The notes: generated by a model not told the origin, from the sequence alone. A DNA stretch of 64,000 bases from Aquabacter sediminis (GCF_028863665.1 NZ_JARBFX010000001.1:496001-560000), one strand, 5' to 3'; numbered from the stretch's first letter, positions 1 through 11,707 are shown. Translations and numbers: made by a program.

Positions 1-1276
1 CGCCAGTGGGCAGGATCACCTCGCCGTTGCGCACGATGGCCCCGACCCGCAGGCCTTCCAGCAGATCCAGGTCGCGCAGCGGCTTGCCGACCAGCGGCGA
101 GGTCTCCAGCGCCTCCGCCTCGATCACCTCGCCCGCGCCTTCCAGAAGCGAGTGAACGCCGCGAATGCGCCCGCGCCGCACATGCTGCAGCACCTTGGAG
201 ACGGTGATCTGCCGCGGATTGACGTGGGCGTCGATGCCCAGGCCCCGGGCGAAGGCGGCATAGCCCTGCTCGTTCACCAGCGAGAGGATGCGCCGGGCGC
301 CCAATTGCTTAGCCAGCAGGCAGGACAGGATGTTGATGCGGTCGTCATTGGTCAGCGAGATCATGGTGTCGGCGTCGGGCACGCCAGCCTCGTCCAGGAT
401 CTCGCGGGCGAGCGCGTCGCCGTTCAGCACCACGGCCCGGTGCAGCACCTCGGCGATGGCTTGGGCGCGCTCGCGGGAACTTTCGATGAGCTTGACCTTG
501 GCGGCGCTGTTCCGGCGCTCCAGCTCCTGGGCCACGTAGAGGCCGATATTGCCACCGCCGGCGATGACGATGCGCTGGCCGGGGATCTCGTCATGGCCGA
601 AAATGGAAAGCGTACGCTTCACCTGTCCCGCCGCCGCAACGAAATAGGCGACATCCCCCGCCTGGATCGAATCCGTGCTCTTGAGCACCACCGGTTTTCC
701 AGCCCGCTGCACGGCCACGATGGTCGCCCGCAAGTCGGGAAAAAGCTGGGTCAGCTCGCGTAGCGGGGTGTCGAGGATGGGGCAGTCCTCGGCGCAATAG
801 ACACCCGCCACCACCACCGCGCCATCGGCGAAGTTCACCGTATCGATCGCGCCGGGCAGGGAGAGCCGCCGCAGCACCATCTCGCCCACTTCCACCTCGG
901 GGGAGATGATGACGTCGATGGGCAGGTGGTCGCGGGAAAAGAGGTCCCGCCATTCGGGCTGGAGATAGGTCTGGGCGCGGACGCGGGCGACTTTCGTCGG
1001 CACGTTGAACAAGGCGTGCGCAACCTGGCAGGCCACCATGTTCACTTCGTCATGGAGCGTGACGGCGATGATCATGTCCGCCTGCTCCGCCCCCGCCTTG
1101 GCGAGGACATCGGGATGGGAGCCGTGGCCCACCACCCCGCGCACGTCCAGCTGCTCGGTGGCCAGCTGGATGCGACGCGGGCTCGCATCGATGATCGACA
1201 CGTCGTTCTGCTCGCCTGCGAGGCGCTCGGCAATGCCGAACCCGACCTGCCCCGCTCCGCAGATGACGACCTTCAT
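1..1276 (-). CDS. trkA: Trk potassium uptake regulatory protein TrkA (C-terminus cut by window edge)
   Basis: Peripheral NAD-binding subunit of the Trk potassium transporter, acting at the cytoplasmic face of the membrane. The reading frame starts at the ATG at 1276 with MKVVICGAGQVGFGIAERLA, a classic Rossmann GxGxxG nucleotide site. A second Rossmann half begins near residue 225 (RIVIAGGGNIGLYVAQELE), giving the duplicated RCK architecture of TrkA. About 425 codons are visible and the family is about 458 residues long, so only the extreme C-terminus lies outside the window. It follows ntrX on the same strand after about 100 bases. This ntrYX-trkA order is familiar in rhizobial-type genomes, where hfq usually comes next; that gene would lie off the window. 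Identity is secure. Confidence 0.93.
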   Translation of the reverse strand, partial: MKVVICGAGQVGFGIAERLAGEQNDVSIIDASPRRIQLATEQLDVRGVVGHGSHPDVLAKAGAEQADMIIAVTLHDEVNMVACQVAHALFNVPTKVARVRAQTYLQPEWRDLFSRDHLPIDVIISPEVEVGEMVLRRLSLPGAIDTVNFADGAVVVAGVYCAEDCPILDTPLRELTQLFPDLRATIVAVQRAGKPVVLKSTDSIQAGDVAYFVAAAGQVKRTLSIFGHDEIPGQRIVIAGGGNIGLYVAQELERRNSAAKVKLIESSRERAQAIAEVLHRAVVLNGDALAREILDEAGVPDADTMISLTNDDRINILSCLLAKQLGARRILSLVNEQGYAAFARGLGIDAHVNPRQITVSKVLQHVRRGRIRGVHSLLEGAGEVIEAEALETSPLVGKPLRDLDLLEGLRVGAIVRNGEVILPTG

Positions 1277-1378
1277 GAACGATTCCCCCAAGCCTCGAGC
1301 GAGATTAGCCGTTCGCCGCCGCCGCGCCTACAGGCCGTTCGGTCACGCCTGTATCCGCCTCGGGCGCACAAAGCGACC

Positions 1379-2743
1379 TCATCCCACCCCCAGCGCCTTC
1401 AGCTTGCGATGCAGGGCCGAGCGCTCCATGCCCACGAATTCGGCGGTGCGCGAGATGTTGCCGCCGAAGCGATTGATCTGCGCGGAAAGATATTCGCGCT
1501 CGAACACCTCCCGCGCTTCGCGAAGCGGCAGGCCCATCAGATGCTCGCCGCCGTTTCCATTGGGCAAGGTGGGCACGAGCGCGCCCACGTCGGGCGGCAG
1601 CATGGAGGCCGTGACGATGGCCTCCGGATCCCCGCCGGCCAGGATCAGCACCCGTTCCACATTGTTGCGCAACTGGCGCACATTGCCCGGCCAGTCGTGG
1701 GACTGGAGCACGGCCATTGCGTCCTCCGCGATGCGCCTGCGGGCAAGCCCCGTGGTCTGGGAAATGAGTTCGATGAAGAAATCGACGAGGTCGGGAATGT
1801 CCTCGCGGCGCTCCGCCAAGGGCGGAACGCGGATCGGCACCACCGAGAGGCGGTGATAAAGGTCCTCCCGGAACCGCCCGGCGGCGATTTCCTCCTCCAG
1901 GTTGCGCCCGGTCGAGGAGATGATGCGCACGTCCACATTCACCTTGGCGGTGCCGCCGATGCGGGTGAAGGTCTGTTCCACCAGAACGCGCAGCACCCGG
2001 TTCTGGGTCTCGCGCGGCATGTCGGCCACCTCGTCCAGGAAGAGGGTGCCGCCATGGGCCTCCTCCAGCGCGCCGCGCCGCGCCTCCCTGCCCTCGCCCG
2101 CCTCCACGCCGAACAACTCGAACTCCAGCCGCTCCGGAGTGATGGCGGCGGCATTGATGACCACGAACGGCCCCCGCGCGCGCGCCGAGGCCGCGTGGAT
2201 GAGGCGCGCGGTCAGCTCCTTGCCTGAGCCGGAGGGACCGACGATGAGGATACGCGAATTGGTGGGCCCCACCCGGTCCACGGTCGCGCGCAATTGCTGA
2301 ATGGAGCTGGAGCGCCCGACCATGGTGTGGGGCTGGGTCAGCTGTTTCAGTTCCTTCACCTCGCGGCGCAGGCGCAAGGTTTCGAGCGCCCGCTCGGTCA
2401 CCACCACCAGGCGATCCGCATTGAAGGGCTTCTCGATGAAGTCGTAGGCGCCACGCTTGATGGCAGCCACGGCCGTCTCGATGTTGCCGTGGCCGGAGAT
2501 CATCACCACCGGCACATCTGGATGATCGGCCTTGATGGTGTCCAGCAGTTCCAGCCCGTCCATCCGGCTGCCCTGAAGCCAGATGTCGAGGAAGATCAGG
2601 TTCGGGCGGCGGCTGGCGATGGCGGCGAGCGCGCTGTCCGCATCGCGGGCGGTCCGCGCCGTATAGCCCTCGTCCTCCAGGATGCCGGCCACGAGGCCGC
2701 AAATGTCGGCTTCGTCGTCGACGATGAGAATGTCGTGTGCCAT
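1379..2743 (-). CDS. ntrX: Nitrogen response regulator NtrX
   Basis: Response regulator partner of the NtrY kinase. The receiver domain spans roughly residues 4-120, with acidic pair D9/D10 and phospho-acceptor D53. An AAA+ domain follows, with Walker A GPSGSGKE at about 169-176 and a Walker B-like LFLDEVADMP near 234, and a Fis-type helix-turn-helix lies at the C-terminus (about 410-454). The GAFTGA loop that contacts sigma-54 is absent: after the FELFGVEAG stretch (from about 208) the sequence runs EGREARRGALEEAHGG. That is a known trait of alphaproteobacterial NtrX and argues that it does not activate sigma-54 polymerase. The start lies 3 bases beyond the ntrY stop, so the pair is cotranscribed. 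Confidence is high. Confidence 0.95.
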   Translation of the reverse strand: MAHDILIVDDEADICGLVAGILEDEGYTARTARDADSALAAIASRRPNLIFLDIWLQGSRMDGLELLDTIKADHPDVPVVMISGHGNIETAVAAIKRGAYDFIEKPFNADRLVVVTERALETLRLRREVKELKQLTQPHTMVGRSSSIQQLRATVDRVGPTNSRILIVGPSGSGKELTARLIHAASARARGPFVVINAAAITPERLEFELFGVEAGEGREARRGALEEAHGGTLFLDEVADMPRETQNRVLRVLVEQTFTRIGGTAKVNVDVRIISSTGRNLEEEIAAGRFREDLYHRLSVVPIRVPPLAERREDIPDLVDFFIELISQTTGLARRRIAEDAMAVLQSHDWPGNVRQLRNNVERVLILAGGDPEAIVTASMLPPDVGALVPTLPNGNGGEHLMGLPLREAREVFEREYLSAQINRFGGNISRTAEFVGMERSALHRKLKALGVG

Positions 2744-2746
2744 GGG

Positions 2747-5182
2747 TCAGGCTCCCTTGGAGGGTGAGGAGGCGGCGCCGGAGGCGGTCGCGTCGCTCGG
2801 GCCGGCGTGCGTGGGAGCGGCCGGGGCGGGAGAGGAAACAGGGTCTGTGGTGTCGGCGGCAGCGGCCGTCGCCGGCTTGGTCGTCGCTTCCGCCAAGTGA
2901 GCCGTCTCGGCGGAGGCCGTCTCTGGAGCGGGTGCGGTTTTGGCAGCGGGCTTGGCCGTCGCCCTGGCGACAGGCTTGACCGCCTCGACGGGAATGCCGT
3001 CCGCCCGAAGCCGCAGGCGGATCCAGGCGCCCCGGCCCTCAGGCGCATCGTTCAGTTCGATGCCGCCGCCATGCTCCTCCATGATCTTGCCGACGATGGC
3101 GAGGCCAAGGCCCGTGCCTTTCTCGCGGGTGGTCACGTAGGGCTCCAGCAAGCGGTTGCGGCTCTCCTGGGGAAGGCCGGTCCCGTTGTCGATGACATCC
3201 ACGATCAGGTCTTCTCCTGCGCGCACGGCGCTGACGCGCACCCGGCCCTTGCCGCGCTGGTCGGCTGGCACGGCCTCGATGGCCTCGGCGGCATTCTTGA
3301 TGATGTTGGTAAGGGCCTGGGAAATGAGGCGCCGGTCGAAGCGGGCAGGAAGCTCCGGCGGCACCTCAGCCTCGAAGCTGACGTCCGGATGGCCCACGCG
3401 CATGAGGAAAATGGTCTGGCGAATGGTCTCGGCCAGGTCCTGGCTGTCCACCACGGGCTTGGGCATGCGGGCGAAGGAGGAGAACTCGTCCACCATGCGC
3501 CCGATGTCGCCCACCTGCCGGATGATGGTGTCCGTGCATTGGTCGAACACGTCCCGATCCTGGGTGATGTGCTTTCCGTACTTGCGCTTGAGGCGCTCGG
3601 CGGAGAGTTGGATGGGCGTGAGCGGGTTCTTGATCTCGTGGGCAATGCGGCGGGCCACGTCCGCCCAGGCAGAGGTGCGCTGCGCGGCGATGAGGGCCGT
3701 GATGTCATCGAGCGTCACCACCCAGCCATGGCTCCCCTCGCCCGATTGTTCGGTGGTGAGGCGGACGGTGAAGACGCGCTCACGGCCTTCGCGATTGACG
3801 GTGATGGTGCCCTGGACGGTGCGCTGGCGCTCGTCGGCCTTGGCCTCGGCAATCAGACCCTCGGCCTCCGGCACCACCTCCACCAGAAGCTGGCCAAGCA
3901 CATCGGCCTCCTTGACGCCCAGGAGGCGCTCGGCGGGGCGATTAAGAATGGTGACCTTCAGCTCTGGATCGATGCCGATGACGCCCGCTCCCACGCCGGA
4001 AAGGACGGCCTCGGTGAAGCGGCGTCGGCTGTCCATCTGGTCGTTGGCGCGCAGCAAGGCATCGCGCTGCTGGCGCAACTCGGAGGTCATCTTGTTGAAC
4101 GTTTCACCCAGCGCGGCCAGGTCGCCCTCCGCGCGATAGATGGGCACCTGCACATCCAGGTTGCCGGCCGCCACATGATCGGCCGCCGACATCAGCCGGC
4201 GGATGGGCGCCACCAGCCACTTCGAGAAGTTCAATCCCAGCCATACAGCGGAGAGCAGCACGATCAAGGTGATGACCGTGTACATGAGGGCGAAGGCCAC
4301 CTGCACGCCGAAGCGGCGCTCTTCCAGGCTCTCATAGTCGGCCAGCGTGTCGCGCGTCGCCTTCAGGTAGCCGATCACCCTCGGATCGATGGGTCGGGCC
4401 ACGTAGAGATAAAGGTCGTCATAGTCGCGCAGCTTCACCACAGCGCCCACATAGTCGGCGTCGGACGGCAGGTAGATGACCGGCTGCTCCACCGTCGCCT
4501 CGCCGATGGCGATGTTGCTGGGCACCAGGAATTCGCGTCCCGCATTGATCTGGGCGCGCTCGATGACCTTCAGGTCCTTGTCGATGATGACGGAGCCCGG
4601 CAGGTTCCGCAGCGCCGCCTGGGCGGTAAGGATCTGGCGGAAGCGCTCGCGGTCGGTGTCGAACAGGGGCTTGAGACGGGTGAGGTCGTTGCCCATGGCC
4701 AGAACGTCGCCGCGGATATTGAGCGCATGCTCACGCACATAGGTCTGCGCCACCTGGACGGCGCTCGCCACGATTTCCCGCGTGCGCACCGAGAACCAGC
4801 GGTCGAGCCCCCGGTCGAGGGTCAGGCTCGCCACCACCGCAACGAGGATGGCCGGCACCACTGCCACGATGGCGAAGAGGCTGACAATGCGCACATGGAG
4901 ACGGGCGGCGGCCCGGCCCCTCCGGCGGGCGCGCATGATGCGCCACACTTCGCGCCCCACCATCACGGACAGCACGGCCACCGCCAGAGCGTTGCCCGCC
5001 AGCAGGCCGATGACCACCTCGTGGGTGGGCACAACCGGCGTCAGGCCCATCAGGATGAGGAATGTGGCAAGGGCGGAGATAAGCGCCAGCAGCACCATGA
5101 GCGGCGCGAAATAGCCGAACCCCATGCCCGAATTGACGCCAAAGGGGCTGCCTTCGGTGCGGTCCTGAGAGGTCAGGCTCAT
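2747..5182 (-). CDS. ntrY: Nitrogen regulation sensor histidine kinase NtrY
   Basis: Membrane histidine kinase that phosphorylates NtrX. Several N-terminal membrane segments flank an extracytoplasmic region. Then come a HAMP region, a PAS domain, the dimerisation/phospho-acceptor box [15 protein letters not shown], and a HATPase domain with the G box EKGTGLGLAIVGKIMEEHGG. I chose the ATG at 5182 (MSLTSQDRTEG): it has an AAGGA sequence just upstream, whereas the longer frame begins with a GTG at 5242 without a good site. That gives 811 residues, longer than the usual 750-770. The excess is an Ala/Pro/Thr-rich low-complexity tail of about 70 residues after the ATPase domain, probably unstructured. 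Confidence 0.94.
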   Translation of the reverse strand: MSLTSQDRTEGSPFGVNSGMGFGYFAPLMVLLALISALATFLILMGLTPVVPTHEVVIGLLAGNALAVAVLSVMVGREVWRIMRARRRGRAAARLHVRIVSLFAIVAVVPAILVAVVASLTLDRGLDRWFSVRTREIVASAVQVAQTYVREHALNIRGDVLAMGNDLTRLKPLFDTDRERFRQILTAQAALRNLPGSVIIDKDLKVIERAQINAGREFLVPSNIAIGEATVEQPVIYLPSDADYVGAVVKLRDYDDLYLYVARPIDPRVIGYLKATRDTLADYESLEERRFGVQVAFALMYTVITLIVLLSAVWLGLNFSKWLVAPIRRLMSAADHVAAGNLDVQVPIYRAEGDLAALGETFNKMTSELRQQRDALLRANDQMDSRRRFTEAVLSGVGAGVIGIDPELKVTILNRPAERLLGVKEADVLGQLLVEVVPEAEGLIAEAKADERQRTVQGTITVNREGRERVFTVRLTTEQSGEGSHGWVVTLDDITALIAAQRTSAWADVARRIAHEIKNPLTPIQLSAERLKRKYGKHITQDRDVFDQCTDTIIRQVGDIGRMVDEFSSFARMPKPVVDSQDLAETIRQTIFLMRVGHPDVSFEAEVPPELPARFDRRLISQALTNIIKNAAEAIEAVPADQRGKGRVRVSAVRAGEDLIVDVIDNGTGLPQESRNRLLEPYVTTREKGTGLGLAIVGKIMEEHGGGIELNDAPEGRGAWIRLRLRADGIPVEAVKPVARATAKPAAKTAPAPETASAETAHLAEATTKPATAAAADTTDPVSSPAPAAPTHAGPSDATASGAASSPSKGA

Positions 5183-5452
5183 GTCTTCCTTCACCGCTGT
5201 CGCGCCGCGAGTCGCCGCGCCACTGATGCAGTGGAACGACACTGGTGCAAAAATGTGACAGCGATCGAGCCGGCAAGACCTATTTTGAAAACCGGCGAAA
5301 AAGTGCCAGGCCTGTGGATGACTTGGCCGTGGGCGCGCGCGACGCGAGGCCCAAGGTGCGGGGCGCGCGGGCGGGCCTCATGCTCAGGACGCCACGGGCA
5401 CGCTCGCGCCCGTGGCTGAATGGCCGAAGGGAAGATGCGCTGGGCGCGCGTA
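5183..5452. other. ntrC-ntrY intergenic region
   Basis: This 270-base gap separates ntrC from ntrY on the minus strand. It contains no credible gene; frames across it are GC-driven. It holds the hairpin at 5392-5415 close to the ntrC stop and probably an independent promoter for ntrYX, but I cannot place promoter boxes convincingly. Confidence 0.5.
5392..5415 (-). terminator. Hairpin downstream of ntrC
   Basis: Perfect 8-bp stem CCACGGGC/GCCCGTGG with an 8-base loop, about 40 bases after the ntrC stop. No T-tract follows, so a Rho-independent terminator is uncertain; it may instead be an attenuator or an mRNA-stabilising structure between ntrBC and ntrYX. Confidence 0.4.
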
Positions 5453-6895
<1,443 letters not shown>

Positions 6896-6902
6896 GGATA
6901 CC

Positions 6903-8030
6903 TCAGTTCTGGTCAGAGGCGGCGCTCTTGCCGCGATACATGGGCAGGAGCACGCGGAAGGTGGTGCGGCGGGGCTGGCTGTCACATTCGACGATACCGC
7001 CATGGTCGCCGATGATCTTCGCCACCAATGCAAGGCCGAGGCCACTGCCGGTGGGCTTGGTGGTCACGAACGGGTCGAACAGATGGGGCAGCAGGTCGTC
7101 CGGCACGCCCTTGCCATTGTCCCGGACGCAGAATTCCAGCGGCAGGCTGACCCGCGAGGAGGCGCCGGGAACAGTGAGCCGCACGCCGGGGCGGAAAGCG
7201 GTGGTCAGCTGGATTTCGCCGTCCGTGTCCGGCTCGATGGCCTCGGCGGCATTCTTCACCAGGTTCAGGAACACCTGGATCAGTTGGTCGCGATTGGCCA
7301 GCACCGGCGGCAAGGAGGGGTCGTATTCCTCGACGAAGCGGATGTGGCGGGCAAAGCCGGACGAGGCCAGCGTGCGCACATGCTCCAGCACCGCATGGAT
7401 GTTGACCGGTTCCCGCTCAATGGGTCGCTCGTCGGAGAAGACCTCCATGCGGTCCACCAGCTTCACGATGCGATCCGCCTCGTCGCAGATGAGGCGGGTG
7501 AGCGCCCGGTCCTCGTCGCCCGCCGACTGTTCCAGAAGCTGAGCCGCGCCGCGAATGCCGGAAAGCGGGTTCTTGATCTCGTGCGCCAGCATGGAAGCGA
7601 GCGCGCTCACCGAGCGGGCGGCGCCGCGATGGGTGAGCTGGCGGTCCATCTTGTCGGCGATGGTGCGCTCCTGAAGCATCACCACCACATGGCCGGGTCG
7701 CTCGGCGACCGGAGCCACATGAATGTCCACCACCCGCTCGGTGCCATTGCGCGGCGTGCCCAGGTCCACGCGATATTCGTTCACCGGGGCGCCGCGTGCC
7801 CGCACCTGATCTATCAGCCCCAGAAGGGGCGTGCCAAAGGGCAGGAACTCGGCGAAGGCCCGCCGGCGCAGCACCGGAAGGCTGACCTCGAAAAAGGCTT
7901 CGGCCGCCACATTGGCATCCACGATCTGCCCGGTCTCGGAGAGCGTGACCACCGGATGGGGCACCGAATCCAGGATGGCGCGGGTAAATCCCGCATCGGG
8001 CTCGGGGCGGCGCTTCATCTCGGCTTTCAT
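6903..8030 (-). CDS. ntrB: Nitrogen regulation sensor kinase NtrB
   Basis: Soluble histidine kinase/phosphatase controlling NtrC in response to PII. An N-terminal PAS domain (about residues 14-120) is followed by the H box [20 protein letters not shown] and a HATPase domain with N box [11 protein letters not shown] and G box [14 protein letters not shown]. There is no membrane segment, as expected for NtrB. The ATG at 8030 overlaps the dusB stop by four bases, indicating translational coupling. Length 375 residues, normal. Confidence 0.95.
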   Translation of the reverse strand: MKAEMKRRPEPDAGFTRAILDSVPHPVVTLSETGQIVDANVAAEAFFEVSLPVLRRRAFAEFLPFGTPLLGLIDQVRARGAPVNEYRVDLGTPRNGTERVVDIHVAPVAERPGHVVVMLQERTIADKMDRQLTHRGAARSVSALASMLAHEIKNPLSGIRGAAQLLEQSAGDEDRALTRLICDEADRIVKLVDRMEVFSDERPIEREPVNIHAVLEHVRTLASSGFARHIRFVEEYDPSLPPVLANRDQLIQVFLNLVKNAAEAIEPDTDGEIQLTTAFRPGVRLTVPGASSRVSLPLEFCVRDNGKGVPDDLLPHLFDPFVTTKPTGSGLGLALVAKIIGDHGGIVECDSQPRRTTFRVLLPMYRGKSAASDQN

Positions 8031-9061
8031 GCGGCAGCCCTCCAGCTGAGATCGTCATAGGCATCCACGATGCCAGCCTTGACCATGTTCGGATCCTCCA
8101 TGGTCAGAAGGCGGGCACGCCACGCCTTCACCCATTCCGCCGGACGGCAAGCACTGTGCGCACCGGCCTCAAGCGCCCAACCCACATGTTTGCGTGCCTG
8201 CCGCACGCCGAGCGCGGTGCCATAGAGGGACAGCCAACCGTCGAACAGCTCCAGCAGGACGTCCCGCTGCTCAGCCAGGGGCGGCTCGGCGGGCTCCACG
8301 CCGGTGGCGAGGAAGGATGCCACCCGGCCCGGAAACCAGGGCCGTCCCTGTGCGCCGCGCCCGATCATCACTCCATCCGCGCCGGAGGCGTCGAGCATGG
8401 CGGTGGCGTGGGCGCAGCAGGTCAGGTCGCCATTGGCAATCACGGGAATGGCCACCGCATCCTTCACCGCCCGGATCGCGGCCCAATCGGCCGCTCCCGT
8501 ATAGAATTGGCAGCGGGTGCGGCCATGAATGGTGACGAGGCTGATCCCGATCTCCTGTGCGAGGCGCGCCAGACGCGGTGCGACAGTTTCGCTGCCGTCC
8601 CATCCAAGCCGAGTCTTCAGCGTGACCGGCACCCCGACCGCCGACCGCACGGCTTCAAGGATCGCCACCGCCAGCGGCACGTCCCGCAGCAGGGCCGACC
8701 CCGCCGCGCCCGTGGTCACGCGCTTGGCGGGGCAACCCATATTGATGTCGATGATGTCGGCGCCCTGTCCGGCCGCGAATCGCGCCGCCTCGGCCATCCA
8801 GCGGGGATCATTTCCGGCGAGTTGAACCGCATGGAGCGCGTCGCCTGAGCGGGCGGTCTTCAGGTTCATCTCCGCATGGCCGTCGAGCAAGGCTTCGCTT
8901 GCCACCATCTCGGACACGACGAGGCCCGCCCCATAGCGCAGGGCCATCTCGCGCACGGGGGCGTCGGTGATGCCGGCCATAGGGGCGAGCAGGACCGGGT
9001 TCGGCAGCGCATGCGGGCCGATTCGCACGGGAGAAGAAGAAAGACGCGCTTTTGCTTGCAC
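8027..9061 (-). CDS. dusB: tRNA-dihydrouridine synthase DusB (NifR3)
   Basis: FMN-dependent reductase that converts uridine to dihydrouridine in tRNA. The TIM-barrel start [17 protein letters not shown] and the catalytic-loop motif [11 protein letters not shown] with its cysteine are visible, as is the phosphate-binding end [15 protein letters not shown]. The gene is the first of the nitrogen-control operon, the position historically called nifR3. I set the start at the GTG at 9061 (345 residues, closest to family length). The frame can be extended to an ATG at 9124, but those 21 residues do not resemble the family. Confidence 0.92.
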   Translation of the reverse strand: MQAKARLSSSPVRIGPHALPNPVLLAPMAGITDAPVREMALRYGAGLVVSEMVASEALLDGHAEMNLKTARSGDALHAVQLAGNDPRWMAEAARFAAGQGADIIDINMGCPAKRVTTGAAGSALLRDVPLAVAILEAVRSAVGVPVTLKTRLGWDGSETVAPRLARLAQEIGISLVTIHGRTRCQFYTGAADWAAIRAVKDAVAIPVIANGDLTCCAHATAMLDASGADGVMIGRGAQGRPWFPGRVASFLATGVEPAEPPLAEQRDVLLELFDGWLSLYGTALGVRQARKHVGWALEAGAHSACRPAEWVKAWRARLLTMEDPNMVKAGIVDAYDDLSWRAAA

Positions 9062-9257
9062 AGAAATTAGGCCACCTAACGAGTGCCTACATTCTAGACA
9101 TTCATTCTGCCCATGCAAGGGCATGCTGAACGAATGGGCGAATGGGAGTTCCGGCGGGGCGCATTCGACGGCTGGAAGCCTCCGTCTTTCCCCTTGCGCG
9201 GAGCGTGTGGCGGCTGTTCAAGGGGCGGACTTTTGTGCCGGGAATGGACCATCGGTT
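9062..9257. promoter_or_regulatory. Divergent promoter region dusB / ispDF
   Basis: About 195 bases between the divergent dusB-ntrBC operon and ispDF. It should carry the promoters of both. It is less GC-rich around 9061-9110 and contains an imperfect dyad around GCCCATGCAAGGGC, but I cannot assign boxes confidently. Confidence 0.4.
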
Positions 9258-10427
9258 ATGCAATGTGCCGTCATCATCGTGGCCGCCGGACGCGGCTCCC
9301 GGATGGGCGGGGACGTGCCGAAGCAATACCGCACGCTGAACGGCGAGAGCGTCATGCGCCGCGTGCTGCGGCTTTTTTGCGACCATTCGGCCATTGCCAA
9401 GGTCCAGGTGGTGATTCACCCGGACGATGCAGCCCTCTTCGCCGAAGCCGGCGACGGCCTGCCCAAGCTGCTTCCACCCGTGCCCGGCGGCGCCCAGCGG
9501 CAGGATTCGGTGCGGGCAGGCCTTCAGGCGCTGGCGCTCCATGCCCCGGACGTGGTGCTCGTCCACGATGCCGCTCGCCCCTTTACGTCGACTGCCCTCA
9601 TCCATCGGGCGGTGGAGGCCGGCGCGCGCTTCGGCGCTGCCGTCCCCGGCGTTCCCGTGACCGACACCATCAAGATCGTCGACGACAAGAACCAGGTTAC
9701 AGCCACGCCGCCCCGCGGACACCTGCGCGCCGTCCAGACCCCCCAGGCCTTCCAGTATGGAGCCCTGCGCGCCGCACATCTGCGGGCCGAGGCCGAAAAG
9801 GTCGGCGGCCTGACCGACGATGCGGCGGTCATGGAATGGGCGGGTCACGCCGTAACCGTCTTTGAAGGGGAGACCAGCAACGTGAAGCTCACCCATCCCG
9901 AGGATCTCGCCCGCACGGGCGGTTCGCGTGCCCTCACCGATGTGCGCACCGGCACCGGCTTCGACGTCCACGCTTTCGGCCCCGGCGACCATGTGATGCT
10001 GGGCGGCATTGCCCTGCCCTTCGACAAGGGCCTGGACGGGCATTCAGACGCAGACGTCGGGCTCCACGCCCTGACCGATGCGATCCTGGGCGCCTTGTGC
10101 GATGGCGATATCGGCGCCCATTTCCCACCCTCCGACCCTCAATGGAAGGGCGCCACCTCCGATCGCTTCCTCGCCTTCGCGGCTGAGAAGGTAAGGGCGC
10201 GGGGCGGGCGCATCGCCCATCTCGACCTCACCCTGATCTGCGAGGCACCCAAGATCGGCCCGCACCGCGAACCCATGCGGGCGCGGATCGCGCAGATTGC
10301 CGGGGTGCGCGTGGAGCGGGTGAGCGTGAAGGCCACCACCACGGAGAAACTTGGCTTCGCCGGCCGCCGGGAAGGCATCGCCGCCATGGCCGCCGCCACC
10401 ATCCGCCTGCCGGAGGACGAGGCATGA
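9258..10427 (+). CDS. ispDF: Bifunctional IspD/IspF isoprenoid enzyme
   Basis: Fused methylerythritol-phosphate pathway enzyme. Residues about 1-225 are IspD (2-C-methyl-D-erythritol 4-phosphate cytidylyltransferase), with the nucleotide-binding start [16 protein letters not shown] and the HDAARPF motif. Residues about 232-389 are IspF (2,4-cyclodiphosphate synthase), with the metal-binding DVHAFG and the [16 protein letters not shown] segment. The fusion is typical of alphaproteobacteria and epsilonproteobacteria. The start is the ATG at 9258 ([11 protein letters not shown]), giving 389 residues; the longer upstream frame is non-homologous. The stop overlaps the next start by four bases. Confidence 0.96.
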   Translation: MQCAVIIVAAGRGSRMGGDVPKQYRTLNGESVMRRVLRLFCDHSAIAKVQVVIHPDDAALFAEAGDGLPKLLPPVPGGAQRQDSVRAGLQALALHAPDVVLVHDAARPFTSTALIHRAVEAGARFGAAVPGVPVTDTIKIVDDKNQVTATPPRGHLRAVQTPQAFQYGALRAAHLRAEAEKVGGLTDDAAVMEWAGHAVTVFEGETSNVKLTHPEDLARTGGSRALTDVRTGTGFDVHAFGPGDHVMLGGIALPFDKGLDGHSDADVGLHALTDAILGALCDGDIGAHFPPSDPQWKGATSDRFLAFAAEKVRARGGRIAHLDLTLICEAPKIGPHREPMRARIAQIAGVRVERVSVKATTTEKLGFAGRREGIAAMAAATIRLPEDEA

Positions 10428-10915
10428 TCGACGCCGACATCTATGCCGCTGCCGAGCGGGTTCTGAGCGCCTGTCGCGCCGGCGGCCTCACCCTCGCCAC
10501 CGCCGAATCCTGCACGGGCGGGCTCGTGGCCGGCGCCCTCACTGCCGTGCCGGGCTCGTCCGACGTGGTGGATCGGGGGTTCGTGACCTATTCCAACGCC
10601 GCCAAGATGCAGATGATCGACGTGCCCGAGGCGACGCTGGCCGCTCATGGTGCGGTGAGCGAGGAGACCGCTCGCGCCATGGCGGAAGGTGCCCTCGCTG
10701 CCGCCGGCGTCGGCGTCAGCGTCGCCATTACGGGCGTCGCGGGGCCGGGTGGAGGATCGGCGGAGAAGCCGGTGGGCCTCGTCCATTTCGCCAGCGCCCG
10801 CAAAGGCGGCGTCACGCGCCACCGGGAGATGCGCTTCGGCCCGCTCAGCCGCGACGAGATTCGCCGGCGTTCGGTGCTGGTTGCCCTCGAGATGCTGGCG
10901 GAGGCCGCGGCCTGA
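10424..10915 (+). CDS. CinA C-terminal-domain protein (nicotinamide-nucleotide amidohydrolase, PncC type)
   Basis: Single-domain CinA-C protein of 163 residues. The family deamidates nicotinamide mononucleotide to nicotinate mononucleotide in NAD recycling. The hallmark [20 protein letters not shown] and the later [18 protein letters not shown] are present. The N-terminal molybdopterin-binding-like domain of full CinA is missing, which is normal for stand-alone PncC. Its ATG overlaps the ispDF stop (ATGA), so the two are translated together. It converges on the GntR gene, with 4 bases between their stops. Confidence 0.9.
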   Translation: MIDADIYAAAERVLSACRAGGLTLATAESCTGGLVAGALTAVPGSSDVVDRGFVTYSNAAKMQMIDVPEATLAAHGAVSEETARAMAEGALAAAGVGVSVAITGVAGPGGGSAEKPVGLVHFASARKGGVTRHREMRFGPLSRDEIRRRSVLVALEMLAEAAA

Positions 10916-10919
10916 CGGC

Positions 10920-11633
10920 TCAAACGCTCTCGGCGTAGCGCTCGTAGGCCACTTCGACTGTGAGGATGTGGGCGCGCATGGCGGTGGCGGCCTCGACCTT
11001 GTCACCGCGCAGGATGGCGGTGACCACCTTGTCATGCTCCGCATAGGACAAAGCGAGGCGGCCGAGATTGCGAAACTGCGCTCGGCGGAAGGGCTGGAGG
11101 CGGGCGCGGGTGGCCAGCGTCAACTCGCAAAGATAGTCGTTATGGGCACCACTATATAAAAACGTGTGGAAGCGGTCGTTCAGGAAGGTGTAGTGGGTCT
11201 CGTCGCCGCGCCGGGTGAGATCGGCCAGATCCGCATGGATCGCCTGGAGTTGCCCGCGCTCGGAGGGGGTCATGTGAACGGCGCACAGGCCCGCGCACAG
11301 GGCCTCCAGTTCCGCCATCACCTCGAACATGCCGCGCAGCCGGTCGAGGGTGGGCTTGGCCACCAAGGCGCTGCGATGGGGCCGTGTTTCCACCAGGCCG
11401 GATGCCGCAAGATCGCGGATCACCTCACGCACCGGCGTGCGCGAGACGCCATAGCGCTTGGCGATGTCCATCTCTTCCAGCGGGGTGCCCGGCGCGATGC
11501 GACCGCGCACGATGTCGTCGGCAATCTGGAGCCGCAATTCCTCCGTGCGGGTCACCGCGCGGACCGCAGCGCGGCGGCGACGGGTGCGGGACGGCCGCTC
11601 AGCAGCAACAGGGGATGGGGCGAGGACGGTCAT
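10920..11633 (-). CDS. GntR/FadR-family (FCD) transcriptional regulator
   Basis: DNA-binding repressor of the FadR subgroup. An N-terminal winged helix (IAPGTPLEEMDIAKRYGVSR and following) is joined to an all-helical FCD ligand-binding domain, where the His/Asp pattern for metal or acid binding is plausible. The start ATG at 11633 (MTVLAPSPV) gives 237 residues. It lies at the far end of the AtzH/AtzE/AtzG/ABC-importer operon on the same strand and is the obvious candidate regulator. The ligand is unknown; FCD regulators commonly sense carboxylic acids. Confidence 0.85.
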   Translation of the reverse strand: MTVLAPSPVAAERPSRTRRRRAAVRAVTRTEELRLQIADDIVRGRIAPGTPLEEMDIAKRYGVSRTPVREVIRDLAASGLVETRPHRSALVAKPTLDRLRGMFEVMAELEALCAGLCAVHMTPSERGQLQAIHADLADLTRRGDETHYTFLNDRFHTFLYSGAHNDYLCELTLATRARLQPFRRAQFRNLGRLALSYAEHDKVVTAILRGDKVEAATAMRAHILTVEVAYERYAESV

Positions 11634-11707
11634 GATACGCCAAACGTAATGGGATTCTTCGAGGAGGCGAAGCGCGGGCCATAACGGAGCCGCGCGTCGC
11701 AGCACAT

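Noticed and set aside
2807-5419. 870-codon open frame on the plus strand
   Set aside because: It lies antisense to ntrY, has no recognisable domain and has the His/Gly/Arg-rich composition typical of GC-driven antisense frames. Similar long frames opposite ntrC, the amidase, glcB and hyuA were dropped for the same reason.
9062-9124. N-terminal extension of DusB from ATG 9124
   Set aside because: The extra 21 residues are not homologous to DusB, and family length supports the GTG at 9061.
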